A stretch of DNA of 64,000 bases from Candidatus Scybalocola faecipullorum. GTDB taxonomy: Bacteria > Bacillota > Clostridia > Lachnospirales > Lachnospiraceae. The notes below the pieces were generated by a model. That model had not been told where the DNA came from and did not search any database. It saw only the letters and a program-made list of their open reading frames with translations. Numbering within the stretch: position 1 is the first letter of the stretch; every line of letters starts with the position of its first letter. A program made the translations under genes and the position numbers. The stretch lies in contig DVJY01000032.1 in NCBI GenBank assembly GCA_018716485.1, positions 1-64,000 on the forward strand, given 5' to 3'. This document shows positions 35,384 through 45,311 of the stretch, piece after piece.

Positions 35384-36217
35384 ATGCTGCTGGATTATCA
35401 AAAAGAGACAACTCCCGTCTTATACGGCGGGAAAGCCGTAAAAATATTAGATATAAAAAGCGCTTCTGAAGGAGAGATGATCATTCATACCCACTGGCAC
35501 GAACGTATGGAACTGCTGCTTATTTATCAGGGACAGCTTTCGGTCTCTTTCGGAGATGAGACTTTTTTGGCATCAGCGGGCCAGCTTGTTATTATTCCTC
35601 CTGCCCAGCCCCACAGCGGCATCGTCTGTCATGCGGATCTGGGCTATTATACAATCATGTTTGACCCTGCTTTTTTTATGAACAGTATTCCGACCGTATC
35701 CCGTTTTTTAGAATATTTTCAGAGCAGGGCATCTGTTTTCGAACGGATTACATCCGAACAGGAAATTATTGCCACCGCGCGCAGGCTCGTTAACGAATAT
35801 TACCGGTCGCTCCCGGCGGGAGAACTTCTGATTGCCGGAGAGACATACCGGCTGATGGGACTTTTGTACCGTTTTTGTTTTTTGCAGTCCCGCAAGCCTT
35901 CTGACAGCGATCTGCGTTTTAAAGAAATCATTGCATTTATCGATGAAAACTATCAAAATGATCTTTCGTGCCGGTCGCTCAGCCGAAAATTCGGTTATGA
36001 TGAGGCATATTTCTCACGAAAATTCAAAGATATTACGGGTCTGTCTCCTACAGTCTATATCCGCATCCTTCGTCTGGAATATGCCCAGAAACTGCTCAAA
36101 AAAGGAATCTCCGTAGCCGAAGCCGCACGTCAGAGCGGTTTTTCAGATGCCGGATATTTTTCCCGCTGTTTCAGAAAACAGTATGCCATGACGCCGACCG
36201 AATTTATAATGAATTAA
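35384..36217 (+). CDS. AraC family transcriptional regulator
   Basis: 277 residues. N-terminal cupin-like sensor (HTHWHERMELLLIYQGQ, then IIPPAQPHSG) and C-terminal pair of AraC helix-turn-helix motifs (CRSLSRKFGYDEAYFSRKFK and SVAEAARQSGFSDAGYFSRC). Probably senses a sugar-type ligand and controls the divergent TIM-barrel/oxidoreductase pair. AAGGCGGTG is the ribosome site. Confidence 0.9.
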   Translation: MLLDYQKETTPVLYGGKAVKILDIKSASEGEMIIHTHWHERMELLLIYQGQLSVSFGDETFLASAGQLVIIPPAQPHSGIVCHADLGYYTIMFDPAFFMNSIPTVSRFLEYFQSRASVFERITSEQEIIATARRLVNEYYRSLPAGELLIAGETYRLMGLLYRFCFLQSRKPSDSDLRFKEIIAFIDENYQNDLSCRSLSRKFGYDEAYFSRKFKDITGLSPTVYIRILRLEYAQKLLKKGISVAEAARQSGFSDAGYFSRCFRKQYAMTPTEFIMN

Positions 36218-36272
36218 AAAAGGGATGCCGGCTGATGCTCGCCTTACCGGCAAAGCTTCCCGGCAATCCCTT
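36215..36272 (-). terminator. Terminator after the RelA/SpoT gene
   Basis: On the minus strand AAGGGATTGCCGG pairs with CCGGCATCCCTT and is followed by TTTTTT. It overlaps the stop region of the convergent AraC gene. Confidence 0.75.
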
Positions 36273-36276
36273 TGGA

Positions 36277-37362
36277 TCAATCTTTTTTCATCGAAAATAC
36301 GTTAAAAATAGACATATTATTATTAACAAAAGTTTCAAGGATCAAATCATCGGAAATTTCCTCTGAAGATCCCCCATGACCGGCCACCAAATTGATAATG
36401 ACCGGAATAAATGAAAACCAATGAACTGCAGAATACAAATTAACATATGCGGAATCATAGTTAATATGCTCAGATATCTCGCTGCCTATGGCAATCACAG
36501 TATCCTTATGTTTGATAATATCATTATTGATCTCATGAATATACTGATATCCCTGGGAATTCAGTTTTGCCACAAGTTTTTGCTGGCTGATCAGATGAGG
36601 ATCTTTTGTAATCTGATAATGATACTTATCTGCCACAGACTGAACGATTTCCCCGATCACAGGGCTGTTGTTCATATAAGCAATAAGGGAATCTTTATTA
36701 ATATCCGTCTTGAGCACTTTCTCCTCTTTATCAATGCTTGCATTGTAAAGAGCGATACTGTAGCGGATGGATTCAAATTCTTCATCAAGAATCTCCAGCG
36801 TTGCCGCAAGACGGTTCAGCTTACGCTTGATCTCCATCGGCGGCTCAAAATACGATTTATATCCAAGTCCGTGTTCAACTTCAGCCCATGCATGCTGAAG
36901 CACTGTCCGGATCTGAATTTCAAAAAGGATATTTTTATACTTTTGATATTCGACAAGGGCGCAGCGGCTGTCTGTAAACTTTACTACAAGGTGCAGCGAT
37001 GTATAACCGAATTCGATTCTGTTCACACGATGCTTCTTTCGCTTATCTACAATTTCTACAATCTCAAAAGTTTTCTCCAACAGGCTGAAAATTTTATCAA
37101 CATCACTCTCAAAAAGCGTTACAATACGGCATCCGAGAATATCGGTAATTTCATCAAGATGATTGTATTTTGCTTTTGAAAGCACTTTATTTTTCAAGGC
37201 CTCCTCAGACTTGATTCGCAGCGTCATATTCGAAATTTTAATATGATTCACTTCCAGCAGGGTCGTAATAATATCTGTAACATCCTGCTCCAATTTCTGG
37301 TAAATATCATAGTCACGATGGTATTCATCCAAAATTTCAGTTACGGTGTCAATCACAGGCAT
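36277..37362 (-). CDS. RelA/SpoT-domain (p)ppGpp synthetase-like protein
   Basis: 361 residues. Synthetase domain from about 40-190: MTLRIKSEEALKNKVLSKAK (ATP-binding basic region), ITDILGCRIVTLF, GYTSLHLVV, and EIQIRTVLQHAWAEVEHGLG (substrate region); these are intact, so the protein could make (p)ppGpp. There is no HD hydrolase domain, TGS or ACT domain, so it is closer to a small alarmone synthetase, but with an extra helical C-terminal half of about 170 residues of unknown role. The ribosome site is weak. Single-gene unit. Confidence 0.85.
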   Translation of the reverse strand: MPVIDTVTEILDEYHRDYDIYQKLEQDVTDIITTLLEVNHIKISNMTLRIKSEEALKNKVLSKAKYNHLDEITDILGCRIVTLFESDVDKIFSLLEKTFEIVEIVDKRKKHRVNRIEFGYTSLHLVVKFTDSRCALVEYQKYKNILFEIQIRTVLQHAWAEVEHGLGYKSYFEPPMEIKRKLNRLAATLEILDEEFESIRYSIALYNASIDKEEKVLKTDINKDSLIAYMNNSPVIGEIVQSVADKYHYQITKDPHLISQQKLVAKLNSQGYQYIHEINNDIIKHKDTVIAIGSEISEHINYDSAYVNLYSAVHWFSFIPVIINLVAGHGGSSEEISDDLILETFVNNNMSIFNVFSMKKD

Positions 37363-37462
37363 CAGCTCACTTTCTTAGCAGAAATATATACCATACGGCC
37401 TTTTGCCGCATATATTTTTCATTATATCACAAAAAGTTCTCTTCCGGTAGCCAATAAAATAT

Positions 37463-37519
37463 AAAAAAACCCCAAAAACCTGACAAAATTCGCCATTAAA
37501 ATTTGTCAGATTTTTGAGG
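37463..37519 (-). terminator. Terminator after ilvE
   Basis: Minus strand CCTCAAAAATCTGACAAAT pairs with ATTTTGTCAGGTTTTTGGGG and continues into TTTTTTTAT. Long, slightly imperfect stem. Confidence 0.8.
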
Positions 37520-37548
37520 CTGTTTATATCATATGTTCGTCAATTCAA

Positions 37549-38574
37549 TTAATCAATAACTTGAATCCAACCTTTCGGCGCTTCAATATGTCCCATCTGG
37601 ATACCTGTCAATGTATCATACAATTTCTGAGTAATCGGCCCCATCTTCTCCATACCGCTCGGCATACAGATTTCTTTGCCGTGATCGACAATTTTGCCCA
37701 CCGGGGAAATAACAGCTGCTGTACCGCACAGGCCGCATTCTGCAAAGTCTTTGACTTCGTCAAAGTAAACTTCGCGTTCTTCCACTTTAAGACCGAGATA
37801 ATGCTCTGCCACATATACAAGTGAACGGCGTGTGATTGACGGCAGGATACTGTCTGACTTCGGCGTTACAACAGTATTGTCTTTTGTGACAAACAGGAAG
37901 TTAGCGCCGCCGGTTTCCTCTACTTTTGTCCGTGTCGCAGGATCCAAGTACATATTTTCATCGAATCCTTCTTTATGAGCCGTAACAATAGCGTGCAGAC
38001 TCATCGCATAGTTTAAGCCGGCTTTAATATGACCAGTGCCATGAGGTGCCGCACGGTCGAAATCACTGACTTTTATCGTCAGCGGCCGTACACCGCCTTT
38101 AAAGTAAGGACCTACCGGTGTTGTAAAAATTCTGAACTGGTAATCGTCCGCCGGTTTTACACCTATGACCGGGTTAATACCGAACATGTACGGGCGGATA
38201 TATAATGTGGCGCCTGATCCAAACGGCGGCACATATGCTTCGTTGGCACGGACAGTCTCAATGACTGCCTGTACAAAACGTTCCTTAGGAAATACAGGCA
38301 TTTCCAGACGTTTTGCCGAATTTTCAAGACGCTCGCCATTTAAATCCGGACGGAAAGTGACAATGTGGCCGCTTTCAGTCGTATAAGCCTTTAAACCTTC
38401 AAAAACCGTCTGCGCATACTGAAGCACGCCGGCACACTCACTCATTGTAATCATATCATCTTCTGTCAAAGTGCCTTCATCCCATGCGCCGTTTGTATAA
38501 TTGGCAACATATCTTTTGTCTGTCTTAATATAGCCGAAACCTATATTCGCCCAGTCTAAATTTTTCTTTTCCAT
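37549..38574 (-). CDS. ilvE: Branched-chain amino acid aminotransferase
   Basis: 341 residues, class IV PLP aminotransferase. Transfers amino groups between branched-chain 2-oxo acids and glutamate. The long form with YIRPYMFG, AAPHGTGHIKAGLNYAMS (K of GHIKAG region as PLP lysine) and VEETGGANFLFV is typical. ATG at 38574 preceded by GGAGG; a GTG at 38577 is an alternative. Own promoter upstream and terminator downstream, so a single-gene unit. Confidence 0.94.
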   Translation of the reverse strand: MEKKNLDWANIGFGYIKTDKRYVANYTNGAWDEGTLTEDDMITMSECAGVLQYAQTVFEGLKAYTTESGHIVTFRPDLNGERLENSAKRLEMPVFPKERFVQAVIETVRANEAYVPPFGSGATLYIRPYMFGINPVIGVKPADDYQFRIFTTPVGPYFKGGVRPLTIKVSDFDRAAPHGTGHIKAGLNYAMSLHAIVTAHKEGFDENMYLDPATRTKVEETGGANFLFVTKDNTVVTPKSDSILPSITRRSLVYVAEHYLGLKVEEREVYFDEVKDFAECGLCGTAAVISPVGKIVDHGKEICMPSGMEKMGPITQKLYDTLTGIQMGHIEAPKGWIQVID

Positions 38575-38634
38575 CACGATTGCCTCCTTCGATGGACTAC
38601 GTTATCAATGTAAAGTATAAAAATTCTTTTTTTT

Positions 38635-38662
38635 ATTATACATCAGTTTTTTGTTTTTTCAA
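38635..38662 (-). promoter_or_regulatory. Promoter of ilvE
   Basis: Minus strand TTGAAA (38662-38657), 16-base spacer, TATAAT (38640-38635), about 60 bases ahead of the start codon. I see no T-box or other leader element in the short 5' region. Confidence 0.65.
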
Positions 38663-38700
38663 TATGCATTTTATATAAGATTCACCGGCATATCTATAAA

Positions 38701-39966
38701 TCATCTTTCATTTTTCATGAAACGTGCATAAATATCCCCTGGCACCCATGCTTTGACTGCAATACCGTCGCCGGTATATTCTTCTGCGATCAGCTGACCG
38801 TGCTTTCTGATCATGGCAATACTTCCTGCTTCCTGATAATCAAAAACTTTTTCCAAGTACATCCGTCCGGCCTTTAAAATATCTTCTGCCGCTTCCAGCA
38901 GACGATCCAGTCCGATACCCTGCTTTGCAGAAATATACACTTCTTTATCCGCACGGAAATCTCTGATGCCTGTCCTGTCTTCTTCCGGAATTTTATCAAT
39001 CTTATTAAAAGCTGTAATGATCGGCTTTCCTGAAATATCCAAATTCTGCAGTGTCTCGTAAACCACTTGGATCTGTCGGATCATCTGCGGATTGGATACA
39101 TCCACAACATGGAGGATCATATCTGCATACTTCGCTTCCTCCAGCGTCGAACGAAAGGCATTGACAAGATGATGCGGCAGTTTGCGTATAAAGCCGACCG
39201 TATCTGTCAGCAACATCTGCTGTCCGCTCTCCAAAGTCAGACTGCGTGTCGTCGGATCCAATGTGGCAAACAGCTTGTCTTCCTCAAGGACGCCCGCCGA
39301 TGTCAATGTATTTAAAAGCGTTGACTTTCCCGCATTCGTGTAGCCGACAATAGCAGCCACCGGTACAGCAGTGCGGCTGCGCTGCTCTCTTGCCACTTCT
39401 CTGTGACGCTTGACTTCTTCCAGTTCCCGCTTAAGCTGGCTGATCCTTGATTTGATCAGACGCCGGTCGATCTCAAGCTTTTTCTCGCCGGGACCTCTCG
39501 TCCCGATACCGCCGCCAAGCCGTGACATTGCTGCGCCGAATCCGGTCAGACGTGTTGCACGGTATCTTAACTGGGCCAGTTCTACCTGAATTTTTCCTTC
39601 CCGTGTGGACGCCCTTGAAGCGAATATATCCAGTATAACCAATGTCCGATCCATAACTTTCGTCTGAAGGATATCTGTCAGATTGGCCATCTGTGCCGGG
39701 GATAACTCATCATCACATATAATGCCATCCGCCCCCAGCGCCTCGATCATCTCGCTCAGCTCTGCAATCTTACCTTTTCCCAAGTATGTCCCCGGATGTA
39801 TGGATTCCCTGTTCTGGATAAGCGTGCCCACAGGCACTGCACCCGCAGTCTTTGCCAGTTCACCCAGTTCCTCAACCGACTGGCGCGTTTCATCTTCATC
39901 AGATGTAGATACACCGACAAGAATGACCTTTTCTTCTATTGTCCGGTTTTCAATCATTTCCGTCAT
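38701..39966 (-). CDS. hflX: GTPase HflX
   Basis: 421 residues. Ribosome-associated GTPase implicated in ribosome splitting and rescue. N-terminal HflX domain with GTYLGKGKIAEL and the family-specific GGGIGTRGPGEKKLEIDRR; GTPase domain with GYTNAGKSTLLN (G1), LTDTVGFIRKLP (G3) and NKIDK (G4). Starts just after the TPR gene stop with a CAGGGGTG site in that gene's end, so the two are in one unit. Confidence 0.94.
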   Translation of the reverse strand: MTEMIENRTIEEKVILVGVSTSDEDETRQSVEELGELAKTAGAVPVGTLIQNRESIHPGTYLGKGKIAELSEMIEALGADGIICDDELSPAQMANLTDILQTKVMDRTLVILDIFASRASTREGKIQVELAQLRYRATRLTGFGAAMSRLGGGIGTRGPGEKKLEIDRRLIKSRISQLKRELEEVKRHREVAREQRSRTAVPVAAIVGYTNAGKSTLLNTLTSAGVLEEDKLFATLDPTTRSLTLESGQQMLLTDTVGFIRKLPHHLVNAFRSTLEEAKYADMILHVVDVSNPQMIRQIQVVYETLQNLDISGKPIITAFNKIDKIPEEDRTGIRDFRADKEVYISAKQGIGLDRLLEAAEDILKAGRMYLEKVFDYQEAGSIAMIRKHGQLIAEEYTGDGIAVKAWVPGDIYARFMKNER

Positions 39967-39970
39967 CAGT

Positions 39971-41368
39971 TCACCCCTGATTCTGTCTCGTTGCTAAAAA
40001 CGCAAGTTCTTTTTGTGCTGCCGTATCTTCGGGATATTTCTCTATATAGGCCTGAAGCTTTTCATAGGCCTGATCCCATTGTCCCAGCTTTTCATAAGCA
40101 TTTACTTCATTAAAGCGCAGCTGCATATCCACAGTTCTGTCATTGAGCGCGATCCCCTGCGCAAAAGCCTCCGCTGCCGCTTCATAGGCGCCTGTCTCAA
40201 GCAGGCACATGCCGTACTGATTGTACGCAAGAGCATTGTCCGAGACTTGGGCAAAAAAGGCTTCAAAGCTGCTGATCGCATCGTCATACAACTCTTGGAT
40301 CATAAAGTTCTGCGCCTTTCCGAAATTCGCCTGAACATAATCCTTCTCCAGCGCCGTATTAAAAGATGCATCCGCCTGCTCATAATTACCCATATACATA
40401 TAGATCAAGCCCTGATTGGAATAATCTTCGCCGCTGCTCGCCGACAGACCGATGGCCTCTTCAAGCACAGCCGCTGCTTCGTCCTCTTTTCCCTGTGCAC
40501 TCAGCACATCGTATAAAGATAAATAGACTTTATAATTTTTGCGGTTCATTTCCAGCGCCTGATACAGATCCTTTTCCGCACTTGTATTATCACCGACAGT
40601 CTGATATGCCATGCCGCGAAGCATATATGCATCAGCATCACCGGTCTGATCGATAATTTTTGTATAAGTCAGCACCGAACCGACGGCATCGCCGTTTTTA
40701 TCCTGTGTCTCCGCCAAATAGTAAAGAATATCCAGTTCCTGCTGCGTATATTTGCTTCCGGCAAATTCAAGGGCACTGTTAAATGCATCCAATGCCTGTG
40801 CGTAATCGCCTTTATACAGACAGGCAATCCCCTTGCCCCGTCTGGCTGCCTGAATTTCATCTTTTTGACGTGTTCTTGATTCTGCCTCATTAAATGTTGA
40901 AATCGCATCATCAAACCTGGTCAGCTGAATCTGCGCCATGCCAAGGTGGATATAATAACCGGCATTTGCTCTGTCATAGCTTACTGCCTGTGAAAATAAC
41001 TGTGCCGCCTGATCGTAATTTCCGCTGTTATATGCGGTAATACCCTGCCGGTCACTTCGCGTTCCCGCACCGAAATTTCTTATAAATAAAGCGCAGACGA
41101 CAATAATAACGACAATAAAAATAAGCGCCATCGCCTTAAATGCCGCCGATGTCTTCTGACGGCGCCGCCGGCGCGTGTATGCTGCCTGACGTTTCGCCGG
41201 CGCCGAAGCTTTCGTATAAGTTCTTCTGTTTGTCTGTCCCGTACTGTTTTTCTTGCGCTGCCCGCTGCCGGACGCCGCCCTCTTTTTGCGCTGCGCCGAT
41301 GTCGGACGGGAATTTTTTGGAACAATCGTATCTTTATCCGGATCAAACCGTTGCTCTGTATGGTTCAA
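39971..41368 (-). CDS. TPR membrane protein with basic N-terminal tail
   Basis: 465 residues. The first 75 residues are cytosolic and very rich in Arg, Lys, Ser and Thr (for example KRQAAYTRRRRRQK); one membrane helix follows (ALIFIVVIIVVCALFI), then about ten tetratricopeptide repeats filling the rest, presumably outside the membrane. I take the TTG at 41368 as start because GGAGG lies seven bases upstream; the ATG at 41389 is upstream of that site. Probably a scaffold in the envelope; partner unknown. The basic tail could touch RNA, DNA or lipid heads. Upstream of hflX. Confidence 0.75.
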   Translation of the reverse strand: MNHTEQRFDPDKDTIVPKNSRPTSAQRKKRAASGSGQRKKNSTGQTNRRTYTKASAPAKRQAAYTRRRRRQKTSAAFKAMALIFIVVIIVVCALFIRNFGAGTRSDRQGITAYNSGNYDQAAQLFSQAVSYDRANAGYYIHLGMAQIQLTRFDDAISTFNEAESRTRQKDEIQAARRGKGIACLYKGDYAQALDAFNSALEFAGSKYTQQELDILYYLAETQDKNGDAVGSVLTYTKIIDQTGDADAYMLRGMAYQTVGDNTSAEKDLYQALEMNRKNYKVYLSLYDVLSAQGKEDEAAAVLEEAIGLSASSGEDYSNQGLIYMYMGNYEQADASFNTALEKDYVQANFGKAQNFMIQELYDDAISSFEAFFAQVSDNALAYNQYGMCLLETGAYEAAAEAFAQGIALNDRTVDMQLRFNEVNAYEKLGQWDQAYEKLQAYIEKYPEDTAAQKELAFLATRQNQG

Positions 41369-41480
41369 AAAAACACCTCCGTACTGCATTCATGTATACC
41401 CATTATATGTGGTGCATTTTTAAATTGCAAGTCATTCATACAGATTTGCACGGCTTTTTTCAAAGCATCTCCATATATTC

Positions 41481-43475
41481 CTATCCGGCCTTACTTCGCC
41501 TCCGGCGCCCATGTCTTTTACTGTACACTGACACCGGAATCAGACCCGATAAGAAGACCGCCGCACATAAAGCTGCTGCCGGGGTCACTGCCATTGCTGC
41601 TGCCGGCGCGCACAGACATACAAAAACACCGGTGCCCATTTGCTGACGCCATGTTGTGCCGCCTGCCCGCCATCGCTGCAGCAAAAATACTGAAATAAAC
41701 AGGCAGGCCTGAACCGGCAATTTTAATACGGCGCTCAAAAACAACGCCGGAAATACCGACGGCCAAAACGACACAAGCTGCTTCTCCCATAAATATATAA
41801 ATCCGGCGGCTGTCAGAAGGAAAAAAGCCCACCGATACACCGGATAAAAGATTAATGCACTGTCGCCCCTCCACAGCATTAAAATTAATGCGGTCAATGC
41901 AGCCGGCACATTGAAATTAAGACGAAAACGGCCGCACATTTTCTCTGTAAGCACAGCAGCCAGCAAAAGACCCATGACGCCGGCGGGAGGTACCGACGGC
42001 GGTATAAGCAGCCCGATCATCAGTCCGTCTGCGGCCGCCCTGACCGGATGACTGTATTCAAAAAAAGACGGAAAAAAACCTGAAAGTATTTCGTGAAAAG
42101 CGGCCGTAAAAAACGCTGAAATCAGCAGGAGCACTGCTGTCTGACGTCCGCCCGCCGCCGAGGCAAATATGGCCGCCGGCAGGATTGCCGCAGCCAAAGA
42201 TAAATATATTTTCATATTCGTATGGCCCGAATGAATGTGCGGCGGCGCATCACTGGAAGTCAGCATACCGATTTCAGATGCTGTCTGGCGGTTCAGTTCG
42301 ATATAATGGCCGCCTGAATCTTGGGAACGCTTTTTTTCAGCGGATTTTTTGCTTTTCCCGGGAGTTCTTCGGATTAATTCTGTCAGCGGAATATGTTCGG
42401 GACAGACAAAACTGCAGCATCCGCAGCCGATACATTTTCTCTTCGTACGTTCGTTCATAGTAAAAGGCGCCAGCCTGACCGGACAGATTCGTTCGCACAA
42501 ACCGCAGCCGATACAGCATTCCAGACCGTTTTTCTCTATGATCGCTGCATCTGCGGAAGCGCTGACCTGCTCTGTGTCAGGCGCCGCACATGCCGTATCC
42601 GGCCGTTTTGACGCGCCGCCCATCATACCGCCGATAATCATCCGTTTCGTCCGGGCGGGATTTTTCATCACCGAAGCAAGTATTGTCCCGGAAGGCACAC
42701 GGATATTTTCTGACACATTGCCGTCGGTCAGTGTCAGCCACGCGCACAGTGCCGGCTGATGTTCATAATAACCATTGTAGGCATGCAACGCGGTATGCAC
42801 CGGCAGAACGATACGGCTCTTCGCTGACCGTTCCGGCGGATAAGCCCGTTTCACCCGTGAAATGGCAAAGGAAATGTCTTCACTAAGGAGCACTCTGTAC
42901 TTTTTTATATATTTATCCAATAAAAACTCAATATCATCCCATGTTTTTTCAATACGGAAAATAACAGTGCCGGCATGATAACACCGTCCGAGAATATCTC
43001 CGCCCATCACAATTTTCGCTGTCTGCTCCAGCAAAAGCCTGTATCTGGCGCTTCCAAAACTTTCCTCCTGAACACCGTCAATATAAAGTGTATCCGCATA
43101 ATCTCTCTGCCCGGCATCCAATCCAAGCTGCCGCAGGAAATAACTTCCTCCGGCATTTTTAAAAAATGGAATTTCCGACCATAGTATTTTCCCATGATTT
43201 TCCCGGCATACTTTAATATCATAAACCGTTTTCCAAAAATCCAGTTTTCTTCCGGTAATACTGACAATCCGTCCGTCAATTCCGGAATATACCGGCACAT
43301 GGCCCATATAGCCCATGCAGCTTCCCCTGCTGACGAGACTGCCCTCACTGATGCGCTCCAGCGGCCGGTCACATGTAGCGATCATCATGCTTGATTCTAT
43401 TGTTTGCATCGGTGCGTTCATTATCTGCGCCCGGTTTTCCCCGTCATAGGGAAACACGCAGCGGCGGCTTTTCAT
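41481..43475 (-). CDS. RnfC-RnfD-like fusion protein
   Basis: 664 residues. The N-terminal 300 residues resemble RnfC in order (the basal domain SRGSCMGYMGHVPVYSGIDG, then LYIDGVQEESF where RnfC has INGVECEP), but the Gly-rich flavin/NADH loop is poorly kept (KNAGGSYF). Two [4Fe-4S] motifs follow, CIGCGLCERICP (C323-C333 in the 666-residue frame) and CIGCGCCSFVCP (C350-C360). After a charged linker, residues 405-655 resemble RnfD: SSDAPPHIHSGHT, ADGLMIGLLIPPSVPP, NVPAALTALIL; about eight helices. The RnfD part is short and I do not see its FMN-threonine motif. No other rnf genes adjoin. Start at 43475 by ribosome-site spacing. Function unclear; a reduced or repurposed redox module is likely. 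Confidence 0.72.
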   Translation of the reverse strand: MKSRRCVFPYDGENRAQIMNAPMQTIESSMMIATCDRPLERISEGSLVSRGSCMGYMGHVPVYSGIDGRIVSITGRKLDFWKTVYDIKVCRENHGKILWSEIPFFKNAGGSYFLRQLGLDAGQRDYADTLYIDGVQEESFGSARYRLLLEQTAKIVMGGDILGRCYHAGTVIFRIEKTWDDIEFLLDKYIKKYRVLLSEDISFAISRVKRAYPPERSAKSRIVLPVHTALHAYNGYYEHQPALCAWLTLTDGNVSENIRVPSGTILASVMKNPARTKRMIIGGMMGGASKRPDTACAAPDTEQVSASADAAIIEKNGLECCIGCGLCERICPVRLAPFTMNERTKRKCIGCGCCSFVCPEHIPLTELIRRTPGKSKKSAEKKRSQDSGGHYIELNRQTASEIGMLTSSDAPPHIHSGHTNMKIYLSLAAAILPAAIFASAAGGRQTAVLLLISAFFTAAFHEILSGFFPSFFEYSHPVRAAADGLMIGLLIPPSVPPAGVMGLLLAAVLTEKMCGRFRLNFNVPAALTALILMLWRGDSALIFYPVYRWAFFLLTAAGFIYLWEKQLVSFWPSVFPALFLSAVLKLPVQACLFISVFLLQRWRAGGTTWRQQMGTGVFVCLCAPAAAMAVTPAAALCAAVFLSGLIPVSVYSKRHGRRRRSKAG

Positions 43476-43560
43476 TTTCATCGCCTCCCGTACATTATGA
43501 TGCGTTTATTATATGATTCTGAGTCAAAAACAATGTACTGCAGCGCCGATTTAACATCTG

Positions 43561-45288
43561 TCAAAAACTGTCTCTTAAACAAAGTGCGCCGTAACCCACT
43601 TTATTGTTCGGATAAAATTCAATACCCGGCAGTTTTCTCACCCCTGAAATCAGATACGCTTTCACCTTTTCTCCATATAAGTAGGGATCATTTCCCATGA
43701 TAATACCGTACTCCATCATCAATGCGCAGCTTCCGGAAACAAAAGGCGCGGCAAATGAAGTGCCGCTTACCTGGCGGTATCCGCCTGCGGCGCTGACAGT
43801 GACAATATCCACCCCCGGCGCCGCAAGATCCGGTTTTATCCACTGATTAAAAATAACTGATCCTCTTCCGGAAAAATCTGCATAAGCATCCGTATAGCCA
43901 TCGTAAGCTGCGGCGGCAATCGGCTTAAATGCTGTGGAAGGGATGGTCATCGTTCCATCCGGCTCCGGATACAAAAATCTGGTCTGCGGGCTTCTGGCCG
44001 TACTGCCGGGCATCCACAAATGAAATTCTCCATCAATAATTCTATTCGGCCTCAGCCGTATTTTCCATATTCCGGGAGATACATACGTCTCCGACGGAAG
44101 GAAATCAATATAAATCTCCTGAGCCATCGTATACGGGCTGGCTTCCCCATAATAAAGCAATAGCTCAGTGTTCTCAATGACGAAGCGCTGTGTCCCCAGA
44201 AAATTTTGAATTGGCCCCGCGCTCTGCCCGCTTGGCGCAACGATTTCTATATCCGCACCGTCAAAAAAATTTTTCCAAAGTTGTATATTCATTGTCGTTT
44301 CATAATCGGCAATCGAAAAAGGAATTTCCGAAATCTGTCCCCGTTCCAGTCGCCCCGATGTATGTCCTCCGGTGCTGCCTTCATTGCCTGTGCCAATGAC
44401 AATACAATTTTTCCATACACTGGCCATATCATTTAAATAGCTTTCCAAAAGGGAGGCGCCGTTATGTGCGCCGTAAGCATTACCGAAACTGATATTGATC
44501 ACTGCAGGCTTTCCCATCGCAGCCGCTGTTTCCAGCACAAAATTCACTGCCTGAATCAATTCTGTCGTTCTCGGAAAACTGTTCGGTCTCGGTGTGCCAA
44601 GCTTCACAGCAATAATACCGCTCTCCGGTGCTACGCCGGCATATTGCCCGCCGCTCTGGCTGCCGTTTCCTGCGGCAATACCGAGTACCGCTGTCCCGTG
44701 CCCTGAAAGATCCGCCCCCGGAACAGCGGAGGGCGGTACAGGCCGGGCTAAAATATTGTCAATCATCGTCTTTGTATAATAAGACCCGATATAATATCCC
44801 GCAGGAGGCATAGCTGACTCAGATGTCAAAGTTTGATCCCACAGCGCCTCAATACGTGTCGTCCCGTCGGCATTTCTGAAATCCCGGTGATAAATATCGA
44901 TGCCTGAATCTACAAGCCCGATCAGGACGCCTGCGCCCGTCAGCTGTCCTGACGGCGGTGTGACCGGATTGACACATGATATGCGCCGTCCTTCATTGAC
45001 CGCAAAAAAAAGCCTTTTGGGCTTTTCCACAAATTCAATCTGCGGCGCCTCAAAAAGCTTTTGCATATCCGTCTGCCTGACGGTGACGATTGCATAATTA
45101 TTTAAAAGCGGAACGATTTGAACCATATCGTTTTCCAGCGCAAGGATATCTCCTGAATATTTGACGATCAGCTCCCACGTGCCTTCCTCGGGATTGTAGC
45201 CGGTATTCAAGTTCATGGACCGCGCCCGCTCCCCGGCAGTGGCATCCAAAGCCAAGTTCAGGAGATTATCGATTTTCTGATCATTCAT
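43561..45288 (-). CDS. Subtilisin-like serine protease (Csp-type)
   Basis: 575 residues, S8 family. Catalytic triad intact: D127 in LVDSGID, H197 in SGHGTAVLGIAAG and S511 in SGTSFAAP. An N-terminal prodomain of about 105 residues precedes it and there is no signal peptide; a large jelly-roll insertion sits before the Ser region. This plan matches clostridial Csp germination proteases and related spore subtilases. SleC, the substrate of CspB in several Clostridia, is encoded at 62523-63779 in this window, which is consistent, but Lachnospiraceae carry many such paralogues. Confidence 0.82.
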   Translation of the reverse strand: MNDQKIDNLLNLALDATAGERARSMNLNTGYNPEEGTWELIVKYSGDILALENDMVQIVPLLNNYAIVTVRQTDMQKLFEAPQIEFVEKPKRLFFAVNEGRRISCVNPVTPPSGQLTGAGVLIGLVDSGIDIYHRDFRNADGTTRIEALWDQTLTSESAMPPAGYYIGSYYTKTMIDNILARPVPPSAVPGADLSGHGTAVLGIAAGNGSQSGGQYAGVAPESGIIAVKLGTPRPNSFPRTTELIQAVNFVLETAAAMGKPAVINISFGNAYGAHNGASLLESYLNDMASVWKNCIVIGTGNEGSTGGHTSGRLERGQISEIPFSIADYETTMNIQLWKNFFDGADIEIVAPSGQSAGPIQNFLGTQRFVIENTELLLYYGEASPYTMAQEIYIDFLPSETYVSPGIWKIRLRPNRIIDGEFHLWMPGSTARSPQTRFLYPEPDGTMTIPSTAFKPIAAAAYDGYTDAYADFSGRGSVIFNQWIKPDLAAPGVDIVTVSAAGGYRQVSGTSFAAPFVSGSCALMMEYGIIMGNDPYLYGEKVKAYLISGVRKLPGIEFYPNNKVGYGALCLRDSF

Positions 45289-45311
45289 ATGCAGTTCCTT
45301 TTATTTTTAGT

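Noticed and set aside
36421..37179. 252-codon plus-strand frame opposite the RelA/SpoT gene
   Set aside because: Antisense to a gene with clear catalytic motifs; composition and lack of a ribosome site mark it as a shadow.
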